64,000 nt of DNA from Nocardiopsis flavescens (lineage in GTDB: Bacteria > Actinomycetota > Actinomycetes > Streptosporangiales > Streptosporangiaceae): assembly GCF_900141985.1 (NCBI RefSeq), contig NZ_FQZK01000022.1:29280-93279 (forward strand). The letters run 5' to 3'. Positions 29,891 to 38,123 of the stretch are shown piece after piece (positions within the stretch are counted from its first letter, which is position 1; every line of letters starts with the position of its first letter). A model generated the notes under the pieces. It saw only the letters and a program-made list of their open reading frames with translations. It made no database searches and was not told where the DNA came from. The position numbers and the translations under genes are program-made.

Positions 29891-31276
29891 TCAGGGGTCG
29901 GGCTCCGATGCCCCGTAGGGGCCCGGCGCCCCGGGGGCCCGCGCCGCCCGGGGGCTCCCGTGTGCGCCCCCGTCCCCGCTCCGGTGCGGGCCGGCGGCCC
30001 GCGGCGCGCCGTCGCCCCCCGGTGCCCGGGCGGGCCGGGGCCCGGCCCCGAAGGCGTCGGCGGCCAGCTGCGCGACGTGCCGCACCCCGGGCAGGTCCAG
30101 GGCCCAGCCGGTGAACGCCCAGCCCAGGTTCAGGTGGTCCAGCGCGCGGGCCAGGGCAGCTATACCGCTCCAGCGGACCCCCTCGGGGTTCTCGTAGGTG
30201 AGCCGGTACAGCACCTCGGGGTGCTCGTGGGCGTGGCGGACCTCCAGGGCGGTGGGGGACCGCGCCTCGATCCACGCGCGCAGCCCCTGGCACAGGGAGC
30301 AGTCGGCGGCGACGTAGAGGGTCCCGGCCGCGCGGTGGGGCCAAGGCCGCCACCGGGGCAGCCAGGCCCGCACCCCCGACCGGTAGCGGTCCCAGGCGGG
30401 GCCGAAGTCCTCGCGCAGCCGCCCGCCCTCGTGCCAGGCGGCGAACCCGGCGCCGTAGGCGAGGGCGACGGCCGCCCCGACCAGCGGCCGGGGGTCGGCC
30501 AGGACGGCCGCCAGGACGAGGTACACGGCGACGACGGTGGTCTGCATGGGGTTGCTCAGGTAGGCGTAGGGCCCGCTGGTGACCAGCCGCCGGGGCGGGT
30601 CGTAGGGCAGCGGGGTGCCGCCGCCGACCCGGGCGAACTCGCGGGCGGCGGCCAGCCCCGGCAGGGCGGCGACCGCCAGGAGTTGCAGGGCCGCGGGGGT
30701 CCCGCCGGGGACGGCGGCGCCCTCGCCCGGCAGGATGCCCAGTGCCGCCAGGGGGAGCACCACCATCAGGCCGAGGGAGAGCACGGCCTGCGCCCACATC
30801 CGCGCCCCCACGGCCTGCCCCCTGCGGGTCCAGTGGGCGAGCAGCAGCGCGGGGATCAGGCACAGGGCCGACCCGGCGAACTCCCCGAGCAGCCAGGCGG
30901 GGTGCAGGACCACGACGGGTTCGGCCAGCGGCATGACGATGATGTCGGCCCACACCAGCAGGGCGGTGAGCAGGGGCACCGGCAGGAACCGGAGCAGCAC
31001 CGCGGGCAGGGCGCCCCACAGCAGCGCCCAGGCGAGGAGCAGGTCGACGGGGATGCCCGCCCACACGGCGCCCTCGGCGTGGAAGGACCACCAGCCCGCG
31101 CGCAGCGCGTAGAGGTTGAGCGGGATGAGGGTGAGCAGGGCCCAGGCGGTGGAGACGATCATGGCGGCGGTCTCGCGGGGGCGGGGGGCCCGCCACAGGC
31201 ACAGGCCGGCCAGCGGCAGCAGCGGTGTGAGCAGGCCGGCGCCGCGGACGAGGAGGGCGGGCAGCTCGGGGTTCAC
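29891..31276 (-). CDS. Isoprenylcysteine-methyltransferase-like membrane protein fused to a DUF393 (DCC) domain
   Basis: A 461-residue protein with about nine hydrophobic segments. Residues about 215-310 carry the phospholipid/isoprenylcysteine methyltransferase signature (LVTSGPYAYLSNPMQ, then EDFGPAWDRYRSGVRAWLP). Residues about 325-420 are a soluble thioredoxin-like DCC domain (LYVAADCSLCQGLRAWI), with Asp-x-x-Leu-Cys and a single Cys pair partner. The last 45 residues are disordered. It starts with GTG 31276, overlapping the stop of the upstream gene as GTGA, so the pair is translationally coupled. The methyl acceptor and redox role are unknown. Confidence 0.72.
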   Translation of the reverse strand: MNPELPALLVRGAGLLTPLLPLAGLCLWRAPRPRETAAMIVSTAWALLTLIPLNLYALRAGWWSFHAEGAVWAGIPVDLLLAWALLWGALPAVLLRFLPVPLLTALLVWADIIVMPLAEPVVVLHPAWLLGEFAGSALCLIPALLLAHWTRRGQAVGARMWAQAVLSLGLMVVLPLAALGILPGEGAAVPGGTPAALQLLAVAALPGLAAAREFARVGGGTPLPYDPPRRLVTSGPYAYLSNPMQTTVVAVYLVLAAVLADPRPLVGAAVALAYGAGFAAWHEGGRLREDFGPAWDRYRSGVRAWLPRWRPWPHRAAGTLYVAADCSLCQGLRAWIEARSPTALEVRHAHEHPEVLYRLTYENPEGVRWSGIAALARALDHLNLGWAFTGWALDLPGVRHVAQLAADAFGAGPRPARAPGGDGAPRAAGPHRSGDGGAHGSPRAARAPGAPGPYGASEPDP

Positions 31277-32220
31277 CGTCCGGCCGCCGCGGGGGCGGCG
31301 CCGGCCGTGAAGGTGTCGGCGAGGTAGGCGGCGGCCAGGTCGGTGGCGTAGGCCTGGACCGGGCCGAAGTACCAGGACGGCTCGTAGGTGCGGTCGTAGT
31401 CGATGGTCCAGTCCATGCGGGTGCCCTCTCCCCGGGCGGTCCAGGTGGCGGTGGCGCGGTGCATGTCCATCCAGCGGGCGAACGCGGTGTCCTCGGTGAC
31501 CGCGAACACGACCCGGCCTCCGTCGGCGCGGACCTCGCTCTCGACGATCTCCAGCTCCAGGTGGCGCGGGGTGGGCTCGGCGCCGATCCGGAGCGTGGTG
31601 CGCGGGGTGAACTCGACGCGGCGGGTGTCGCCGGCCTCCAGGCCGGTGCCGGTGGCGGCGACCGGCTCGGGGAAGGGGACGGCGCGCAGGAACACGGCCT
31701 CGAAAGGGCCGTAGGCGGGCGGGGCGGCCAGCGCGGCGGCCACCTGCGCGGGGGTGGCGGAGGTGGTCGCACCGCCCTCGCCCCGGCCCTGGCGCGGGAG
31801 CAGGGAGACCCCGGCGACCCCCTCCAGGGCGAGGGCGAAGAGCAGCGGGACGGCGAGGAGCGCCTGGTGGGAGCGGGGGCCGCCGCGCAAGAGGGAGGTG
31901 GCGACCGCGGTGACCAGGGCGACCACCCCGTAGAGCAGCGGTGCGGCGATGACCAGGCAGACCACGCCCTCGCCCAGGAGCGGGGCGGACAGGGCGAGGA
32001 CGACGGTGAGGGCCGCCATGGCGATGCCCGTCCCGCTCCGGGGCCGGGCGGCGAACACCACGAACAGGGCGATGCCGGCGGGCAGGCCCAGGTAGAAGAC
32101 GGCGGTCTGGTCGAGCCCGCCCCAGTGGGTGAGCCGCAGGGCGACGATCCCCGCGAGGACGGCCAGGACGAGGCCCGCGAGCAGCCAGCGGGATCTGTCG
32201 GCGAGGGGGTTCTCGGACAC
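31273..32220 (-). CDS. Membrane protein with SRPBCC-like C-terminal domain
   Basis: A 315-residue protein starting at GTG 32220 behind an excellent ribosome site (AAGGAGATC). The first 140 residues contain about five hydrophobic segments. The C-terminal half (about 165-305) is a soluble beta-rich domain (RVEFTPRTTLRIGAEPTPRH, TWTARGEGTRMDWTIDYDR), reminiscent of SRPBCC/polyketide-cyclase-like folds. I do not recognise the family. It is the first gene of a two-gene unit divergent from a TetR regulator and separated from it by operator-like palindromes, so it is probably the regulated target. Confidence 0.65.
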   Translation of the reverse strand: MSENPLADRSRWLLAGLVLAVLAGIVALRLTHWGGLDQTAVFYLGLPAGIALFVVFAARPRSGTGIAMAALTVVLALSAPLLGEGVVCLVIAAPLLYGVVALVTAVATSLLRGGPRSHQALLAVPLLFALALEGVAGVSLLPRQGRGEGGATTSATPAQVAAALAAPPAYGPFEAVFLRAVPFPEPVAATGTGLEAGDTRRVEFTPRTTLRIGAEPTPRHLELEIVESEVRADGGRVVFAVTEDTAFARWMDMHRATATWTARGEGTRMDWTIDYDRTYEPSWYFGPVQAYATDLAAAYLADTFTAGAAPAAAGR

Positions 32221-32238
32221 GCCGATCTCCTTGATCGC

Positions 32239-32276
32239 TTGATTGAATCAATCGGTTTAATCACTCGATTAAACCG
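32239..32276. promoter_or_regulatory. TetR operator candidates in the divergent promoter
   Basis: An AT-rich island in a GC-rich genome holds two palindromes. The first is TTGATT-G-AATCAA at 32239-32251. The second, at 32253-32276, has ten-base perfect arms (CGGTTTAATC and GATTAAACCG) around a four-base spacer. They lie between the start of the membrane-protein gene (32220) and the start of the TetR gene (32316). This is where a TetR dimer would repress both directions. Confidence 0.72.
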
Positions 32277-32315
32277 TATGATGAAGAAGATCGGAAGCGG
32301 CGGAGGGGCGAGGGC

Positions 32316-33062
32316 ATGGCCAGGAGCGGCGGCACGGGGCGGCGGAGCAGCGAGGAGACCCGGGAGAGACTGATCTCGGCGGCCACGGAGACACTGCGCG
32401 AGGAGGGCTACTCCGGGGCGTCGGCGCGGGCCATCGCCGCGCGGGCCGAGGCCAACTCGGCGCTGGTCTTCTACCACTTCGGCGGCGTCGACCAGCTGCT
32501 GCTGGCCGCGCTGGACCGGTCCAGCGCCGAGCGGATGGCCATGTACCGGGAGCTCACCGCGCCCGCGCGCACCCTGGAGGAGCTGGTGGAGGCGGCGACC
32601 CGCATCTACCGCACCGACCTGGAGCGCGGCTTCATCACCGAGTTCTCCGAGCTGGTGGCGGCGGCCGTCACCAAGCCCGAGCTGCGCGAGGAGATCCGCG
32701 ACCGCGCCGAGCCGTGGGTCGCGTTCGTCGAGGAGGAGTGGGAGCGGGTGCTGGGCGGCTCTCCGCTGGCCCGGCTGCTGCCCGCCCGGGAGGTGGCCTA
32801 CGGGGCGATCACGTTCTACCTCGGCGTCAACCTGTTCTCGGTGCTGGACGAGGACCACTCGCGCACCGAGGCGGTGTTCGAGCTGGGCGGGCGGCTGGCG
32901 CCGCGCGCCCGGCTGCTCACCCTGCGGCTGCCCCGCCGGGGGCGGGGGGCGGGCCGCGCGGAGGAGGAAGGGGAGGAAGGGGAGGCAGGGGTCCAGGAGC
33001 CCGAGGGGGCCTGGGAGGCGGAGGAGCCCGGCGGGGGCGCCTCGGACGCCCGGGAACCGTAG
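32316..33062 (+). CDS. TetR-family transcriptional regulator
   Basis: A 248-residue repressor. Residues 10-60 form the TetR helix-turn-helix (RERLISAATETLREEGYS, ASARAIAARAEANSALVFYHF). Residues about 85-210 are the ligand-binding helical domain. The last 35 residues are an acidic, Gly/Glu-rich tail unlike usual TetR ends. Start ATG 32316 has GGAGGGG upstream. It is divergent from the two-gene membrane operon and probably regulates both it and itself through the palindromes at 32239-32276. The ligand is unknown. Confidence 0.9.
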   Translation: MARSGGTGRRSSEETRERLISAATETLREEGYSGASARAIAARAEANSALVFYHFGGVDQLLLAALDRSSAERMAMYRELTAPARTLEELVEAATRIYRTDLERGFITEFSELVAAAVTKPELREEIRDRAEPWVAFVEEEWERVLGGSPLARLLPAREVAYGAITFYLGVNLFSVLDEDHSRTEAVFELGGRLAPRARLLTLRLPRRGRGAGRAEEEGEEGEAGVQEPEGAWEAEEPGGGASDAREP

Positions 33063-33094
33063 GCTGGGACCGCAGCCGAGCACGGGGAGGTCCG

Positions 33095-33592
33095 ATGACG
33101 CACGGGATCGACGACATCGAGGTGGCGCCGGGGATCGTCTTCCCCGACACCTCCGACGGGCGCACCCACGTGGCGGGCGCGATCATCGCCGCCCCCGACG
33201 GGCGGATCTTCGCGCAGCGGCGCTCCCCCGACCGCAAGGTGTTCCCGCACTGCTGGGACATCGTGGGCGGGCACGTCGAGCCCGGGGAGACCATGCTGGC
33301 CGGGCTGGTCCGCGAGGTAGAGGAGGAGACCGGCTGGCGGCTGCGCCGGGTGGAGGCCGAGCTGTTCCGGCTCGACTGGGACCCGGGCGACGGCCTGACC
33401 CGGCACGAGGTCGACTACCTGGTGCGGGTGGACGGCGACCTGGACGCGCCCCGGCTGGAGGCCGGCAAGCACACCGAGTTCCTGTGGGTGGACGAGGAGG
33501 CGCTGCCGCTGCTGCGGGACGCGCGCGACCCGGGGGACTACTTCATCACCGACATCGTCAAACTCGGCCTGGACGCCGCCCGGGACCGCTGA
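33095..33592 (+). CDS. NUDIX hydrolase
   Basis: A 165-residue NUDIX domain protein that hydrolyses a nucleoside diphosphate linked to another group. The NUDIX box is complete: GGHVEPGE, then REVEEETG with spacing G-x5-E-x7-REVxEExG. Start ATG 33095 follows GGGGAGG; the frame is open upstream into the TetR gene region but lacks sense there. It lies 32 bases after the TetR stop and may be cotranscribed with it. Substrate not predictable; resembles 8-oxo-dGTP/ADP-ribose type domains. Confidence 0.88.
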   Translation: MTHGIDDIEVAPGIVFPDTSDGRTHVAGAIIAAPDGRIFAQRRSPDRKVFPHCWDIVGGHVEPGETMLAGLVREVEEETGWRLRRVEAELFRLDWDPGDGLTRHEVDYLVRVDGDLDAPRLEAGKHTEFLWVDEEALPLLRDARDPGDYFITDIVKLGLDAARDR

Positions 33593-33632
33593 GCGGTCCG
33601 CGCGGCGGGCGGGCGCGGGACCGGACCCGGGC

Positions 33633-34874
33633 TCAGCGTGCGATCCGCACGTCGGCGGGGTCGTCGGGGTCCCACTCGACGGGCACCCCGCCCCGGACGT
33701 GGCCGCCCCCGACCTCCTCGACGTAGGGCAGGCCGTCCACCTCGTAGCGCAGGACGAGGCGGGGGGTGCAGGCGCCCCGGCCCCGTACCTCGCAGTCCAC
33801 GCCGACGACCTCCGCGGTGCCCCGTTCCTGGTGCTCGGGGCGGTCGGCCAGCGGAGCGGCGATCCCCCACACCGCCGCAGACGCAAGGGCCGCCAGCGCC
33901 GGAACCCAGAACCAGCCCGGGCTCAGCGGCCGGAACGGGCGCGGCGGCTCCGGGGCGGGGACGCGCTCGGCCCACCGGTAGGCGGCGCGGACCGCCACGG
34001 TCGCGGCGCCCACGACGCACACCGTGGCGGGCACCAGCGGGACGAGGCCCCCGGGGTCGGCGGCCAGGCCGGGCACGTCGCCCAGCGCCAGGGGCAGCGC
34101 GGCCAGGGCGGCGGCGAGCGTGAGCAGCGCCGCCGCGCCCAGCGCGGGGCGGGCCGCGGCCCGGCGGGTCCAGCCGCCCGGTTCGGGGCCCCTGACGTGG
34201 GTCCTGGCCCGGCGCCAGGCCCAGCCGCCGCGGATCCCGGTGGGCGCCCGGCGGGCGTGCACGGCGAACACCGCCGCGGCCCCGAGCGGGAGCACCCACC
34301 AGGGCGTCCACCGGTGGTCGGCCAGGGCCACCTCCCCGGGGTGCCCGTCCAGGACGCGGGCCGCGACCTCGCGCGGGGCGCCGTGCCGGTACGCGCCGTG
34401 GGCGCGGGCGGTGACCCGCTCGCCCCCGGCGGCGGTGAAGGACACCACCGGGTCGCCGTGGCGCACCTCCACCACGGTGGCCGCGACGGTGCGGGCGTGG
34501 TGCCCGAAGGCCGCGCCGCGTACGAGTTCGGCGGCGGTGAGGTACACGGAGCCTCCCAGCAGGCCGCCCAGGACCACGACGGCGCAGAAGGCGAGGAAGG
34601 GGTGCGCCCGGGGGCCGCGCGGGTGCCACAGGGGCAGGCCGCGGTCCCGCTTGAGGCGTTCGAGGAAGGCGAGCAGGGCCGCGCGGTCCGGGTCCGGGTT
34701 CCCGTCCTGGTCCTGGCGCGGGTCCGGGTTCCCGTCCTGGTCCTGGTGCGGGTGCGGATGAGGTGCCCCGTCCGGGTCCGGGCGCGGGCCAGGGTCCCCG
34801 TGCGGGTGCGGTTGCGGGCCCTGCCGCCCTTCCGGGTGCCGGTCGCCGTGCGGGTCCGCGGCGCCGCCGGTCAC
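33633..34874 (-). CDS. DUF3592-like membrane protein, array member 5 (subfamily A)
   Basis: A 413-residue membrane protein and the last of five tandem paralogues. The first 85 residues are a charged low-complexity arm made of Pro-Asp/His-Pro repeats, partly from a 30-bp DNA repeat (34691-34716 and 34721-34746). About four hydrophobic helices follow, with two extracytoplasmic DUF3592-like beta domains; the second ends in EWDPDDPADVRIAR. Start GTG 34874 overlaps the stop of the previous gene (GTGA). Function unknown. Confidence 0.72.
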   Translation of the reverse strand: MTGGAADPHGDRHPEGRQGPQPHPHGDPGPRPDPDGAPHPHPHQDQDGNPDPRQDQDGNPDPDRAALLAFLERLKRDRGLPLWHPRGPRAHPFLAFCAVVVLGGLLGGSVYLTAAELVRGAAFGHHARTVAATVVEVRHGDPVVSFTAAGGERVTARAHGAYRHGAPREVAARVLDGHPGEVALADHRWTPWWVLPLGAAAVFAVHARRAPTGIRGGWAWRRARTHVRGPEPGGWTRRAAARPALGAAALLTLAAALAALPLALGDVPGLAADPGGLVPLVPATVCVVGAATVAVRAAYRWAERVPAPEPPRPFRPLSPGWFWVPALAALASAAVWGIAAPLADRPEHQERGTAEVVGVDCEVRGRGACTPRLVLRYEVDGLPYVEEVGGGHVRGGVPVEWDPDDPADVRIAR

Positions 34875-35929
34875 GGCGTCCACCTCACGTACTCGGGACG
34901 GGCCCTGGACCACTCGACGTCCACGAAGCGCTCCGAGCGCAGGCGCCCGGTGTCCTCGCAGGGGACGTCGAGGGTGGCCCCGTAGGACAGGCCGGCGACC
35001 GTGTAGTGCAGGTCGGCCTCGGCCCGGCAGCCGCCGCGCACGTCCCGCTCCCGGACCTCCGACACCAGGGCCGTCCCGGTGTCGGTGGCGGCCATGGCCC
35101 GGTGCTCGCGGTACAGGCCCCACGCCCACCCGCCGGCCGCGGCCGTGCCGGCCAGGGCCACGGCGCAGAGCAGGAGGCCGGAGGAGAGCCGCGCGGGGAG
35201 CGTGCGCACCTCGGCGGGGACGGTGCGCACCGGGGCGCGGTCGGCGTAGCGCAGCAGGGCCCGCACGCCCAGGAAGGCCCCGGCCGGGAGCAGGAGCCAG
35301 GCGGCGGTGAGCGGCGCGACCGCGCCGAGGTCGGGGAAGTCCTCCGTACTCACGGCGGCCAGGACCAGGCCCCGCACGGCCAGGAGGGCTCCGGCCGCGG
35401 CGCACAGGGTCCCCGAGACCGCGCCGGCCAGCACCGGGCGCCACAGACGCGCGCCGCGGTCGCGGTCGCGGTCGGGGCGGGGACGGCGGCGACGGCTCCG
35501 GGGGGAGGGGCGGCGGCGCCCCCGGTTCCAGGCGGCGCGCAGCCCGGAGGGGCCCCAGACCGCGGGGACGGCGAGGCAGGCCAGGACCGCGAGCAGGACG
35601 AACGGCCACGGGGAGAGGTGGTCGGCCAGGACCGCCGCCTCGGGCAGGGAGGGGACGTGCCGGACCGTGACGTCCAGCGGGCCGCCCGGGGCGTGCGCGC
35701 CGTGGGCGGCGGCCTCGACGGGGGCGGCGGCGCCGGTGTCGACCAGGACCCGGGGGACGCCGTCGCGGACCTCCTCGATCCGGGCGGGGGCCGGGACCAG
35801 CGCGAACCCGCGCACGGCCCACGGGGCGGCCCACGCGCAGAGCAGGGCCGCGAGCACGGCCGCGAAGGGCGTCCACAGCAGCCAGGAGCGGTCGGGGCGG
35901 GGTTCGGTGCGGCGGTTCAGGGAGGTCAC
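34871..35929 (-). CDS. DUF3592-like membrane protein, array member 4 (subfamily B)
   Basis: A 352-residue protein with about four membrane helices. The first soluble part contains EEVRDGVPRVLVDTG and the phrase DVTVRHVPSLPEAAVLADH. A very Arg-rich cytoplasmic loop (about residues 140-160) sits between the two halves. The second soluble part has DLHYTVAGLSYGATLDVPC and ends VEWSRARPEYVRWTP. It closely resembles member 2 of the array and differs from members 1, 3 and 5. Start GTG 35929 overlaps the preceding stop (GTGA) and its own stop overlaps the next start. Confidence 0.72.
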   Translation of the reverse strand: MTSLNRRTEPRPDRSWLLWTPFAAVLAALLCAWAAPWAVRGFALVPAPARIEEVRDGVPRVLVDTGAAAPVEAAAHGAHAPGGPLDVTVRHVPSLPEAAVLADHLSPWPFVLLAVLACLAVPAVWGPSGLRAAWNRGRRRPSPRSRRRRPRPDRDRDRGARLWRPVLAGAVSGTLCAAAGALLAVRGLVLAAVSTEDFPDLGAVAPLTAAWLLLPAGAFLGVRALLRYADRAPVRTVPAEVRTLPARLSSGLLLCAVALAGTAAAGGWAWGLYREHRAMAATDTGTALVSEVRERDVRGGCRAEADLHYTVAGLSYGATLDVPCEDTGRLRSERFVDVEWSRARPEYVRWTP

Positions 35930-36987
35930 CTCAGTCGGACGCGGCCGGGGTCGTCGGCATCCCAGACGATAGCGACGGTGCCGTCCTCCAGCAGCCCCTC
36001 CCCCGCTCCGCGGCCGACCTCGACGGAGCGGTGGTGGACGATCCCGTCGGCCTCGTAGCGGAGTTCCAGGCGGGGCCGCCCGTCACCGGCGACCACCCCC
36101 ACCACCTCGGCCGTGCCCGGTACGGGGCGGGACACGGGAGCGGGGGACCCGTACAGGGCCAGGGCGGTGAGCGCGGCGGCGGCCGACAGGGCCAGCGCCG
36201 TCCGGGCGGTGCCCCGGGGCAGCGGCCGGAAGGGGCGCGGGAGGCGGGTGAGGGGCCGGTCCTCGGCGTAGCGGAGCGCGGCGCGGACCAGGGCGGCCAC
36301 TGCGCAGAGCAGCAGCGGGGGCACGGCGGCGAGCGCCGTGTACCCCTGGCCGGAGATCACGGCGGTCCGGTCGGCGGCCGGGACGAGGACCGCGGGGACG
36401 GCCGCGAGCGCGGCGAGGACGGCGGCGGTGACCAGCAGCGGGACCACCGGCCGGGGGCGCTCGGCGGGTCCGCGGACGTGGACGCGGAGCCGGCGCACGA
36501 ACCATCCGGCGCGGAACCCGAGCCGGTGGTGGAGGGAGAAGAGGGCGGCGGAGGCGAGGACGCAGCAGGCCGCCGGGAGCGGCCACCCGGGCCGGGGGGC
36601 GTGGTCGGCCGCCCGCGCGACGGCGGGGTCGCCCGCGAGGTGCACGAGGGGGACCGCGTGCTCGGGGTGGGGGCGGTACTCCCCCTCGGCCCAGGTGGTG
36701 ACGGTCGCGCCGTCGGCGGTCGTGAACACGACCTTGAGCCGGGTGGCGGTGGTCTCCAGCACCGTGGCCCGCACCGGGACGCCCTCCTCGGCGAAGGCGG
36801 CACGCCGCAGGGCCGCGCCGGCGAGGTCGGCGAGGACGAGCCCGAGGAGGAGCCCGGCGACCAGGGCGGCCGGCACGACCAGCAGGAGGAAGGCGCAGCC
36901 GTGCAGGGGACGGTCGCCCCGGCGGACGCGGTGGTCGGGTTCGAGCCGCGCGAGGAGGTCGGCGTGCGCCTGTCCGGGCCCGTTCAC
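35926..36987 (-). CDS. DUF3592-like membrane protein, array member 3 (subfamily A)
   Basis: A 353-residue protein with about four to five hydrophobic helices in two halves. Each half has a soluble beta domain: the first contains KVVFTTADGATVTTWAEGEY and PLVHLAGDPAVARAADH, the second GTAEVVGVVAGDGRPRLELR and the end IVWDADDPGRVRLR. The two domains look like an internal duplication of a DUF3592-type unit. Start GTG 36987 overlaps the stop of member 2 (GTGA). Function unknown; the coupled array suggests a multi-subunit membrane assembly. Confidence 0.72.
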   Translation of the reverse strand: MNGPGQAHADLLARLEPDHRVRRGDRPLHGCAFLLLVVPAALVAGLLLGLVLADLAGAALRRAAFAEEGVPVRATVLETTATRLKVVFTTADGATVTTWAEGEYRPHPEHAVPLVHLAGDPAVARAADHAPRPGWPLPAACCVLASAALFSLHHRLGFRAGWFVRRLRVHVRGPAERPRPVVPLLVTAAVLAALAAVPAVLVPAADRTAVISGQGYTALAAVPPLLLCAVAALVRAALRYAEDRPLTRLPRPFRPLPRGTARTALALSAAAALTALALYGSPAPVSRPVPGTAEVVGVVAGDGRPRLELRYEADGIVHHRSVEVGRGAGEGLLEDGTVAIVWDADDPGRVRLR

Positions 36988-38123
36988 CGCACCCACTCCG
37001 CGTGCTCGGGCGCGGCGGCGGGCCACCGCACCCGGATCTCGCCCGCCCCCTCCAGCAGCGGCAGGTCCCCGCACTCCACGTCCAGGGTCGTCCGGTAGGG
37101 GAGGCCCGCGACCGTGTAGTCCACCAGGGCCCGGCCCAGGCAGTCCCCGCCGCGGGCCCTGGCCGACCAGGCGTCGACGACCGCGGCGGTGCCCGTGGCG
37201 GTCGGGGAGGAGGGCTGTGCCCCGGGCCCCTGCGCCAGGACCGCCGCGAGGCCGCCCGCGCACCCGGTGACCACCGCGGCCGCCCGCAGCGCCCGCACGG
37301 CCCCGCGCGGCAGGACGCGGACGCGGGCCGCGGGGCGGGCCTTGACCGGTGCGCGTTCCGCGTACAGGTACAGGGCGCCGACCGCCAGCGCGGCACCCGC
37401 CGGGACCAGCAGCCAGGCGAGACAGATCAGCAGGAAGGCGCCCGCGGAGGCGAGGCCCTCGGAGACTGCGGCCAGAGCGCTCCCGAGCACGCCGGCGACC
37501 GCACCGGTGAGCAGGGACACCGCGGCGGCGCCCGCCCGCAGTGCGACCGGGACCCGGAGTTCGGCGCCCCCGACCCGGCCGAGCCGGGGGCGGGCGCGCC
37601 GTCGGCGCAGCCACGAGGCGCGCAGGCCCCGGGGGGCCCAGACGGCGAGGACGGCCAGGCAGAGCAGGACCGCCGCGGCCACGGGGATCCCGAGGGGGAC
37701 GTGGTCCCCCATGACCGCGGCCTCGGGGACGAACGGGACGTGCCGGACGGTGACCTCCCAGGGGTCTCCCGGCGTGTAGGACCCGTGGGCCACGACCCGG
37801 ACGGGCTCCGCCGCGCCGTCGTCGACCAGGACGACCGGCCGCCCCTCCTCGACGGCGACGATCCGGCCCCGGCGGGGCACCACGGCGAACCAGCGCCCGA
37901 CCCAGGGGGCGACGGCGAACGTCAGGGCGCCGAGCATGGCCGCGAACAGGGAGGTGCCGCCCGCGAAGGACCACACCCGACGGGATGACGGCAGGGCTCC
38001 CAGGCGGGCGGCCCGCGCGCGCAGGACGGCCCGCGCCGAGCGGGGCGGCGGGGCGGCCGGGGACGGGCGGGGCGGCGGGGCCGGGCGGCGTGTACGCCGG
38101 GGGCGGCGGCGCTTGCGGGTCAC
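36984..38123 (-). CDS. DUF3592-like membrane protein, array member 2 (subfamily B)
   Basis: A 379-residue protein with a very basic N-terminal arm (about 45 residues rich in Arg/Pro/Ala), then about four to five membrane helices and two soluble regions. Diagnostic phrases shared with member 4 are AVEEGRPVVLVDDG, EVTVRHVPFVPEAAVMGDH, ALVDYTVAGLPYRTTLDVEC and a Trp-containing end EHAEWVR. Start GTG 38123 overlaps the stop of member 1 (GTGA). No known function. Confidence 0.72.
   Translation of the reverse strand: MTRKRRRPRRTRRPAPPPRPSPAAPPPRSARAVLRARAARLGALPSSRRVWSFAGGTSLFAAMLGALTFAVAPWVGRWFAVVPRRGRIVAVEEGRPVVLVDDGAAEPVRVVAHGSYTPGDPWEVTVRHVPFVPEAAVMGDHVPLGIPVAAAVLLCLAVLAVWAPRGLRASWLRRRRARPRLGRVGGAELRVPVALRAGAAAVSLLTGAVAGVLGSALAAVSEGLASAGAFLLICLAWLLVPAGAALAVGALYLYAERAPVKARPAARVRVLPRGAVRALRAAAVVTGCAGGLAAVLAQGPGAQPSSPTATGTAAVVDAWSARARGGDCLGRALVDYTVAGLPYRTTLDVECGDLPLLEGAGEIRVRWPAAAPEHAEWVR

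Noticed and set aside
26929..30114. A 1061-codon plus-strand frame
   Set aside because: Antisense to the DUF5994-STAS and PrsW-like genes; His/Gln/Arg/Gly-rich with no motif.
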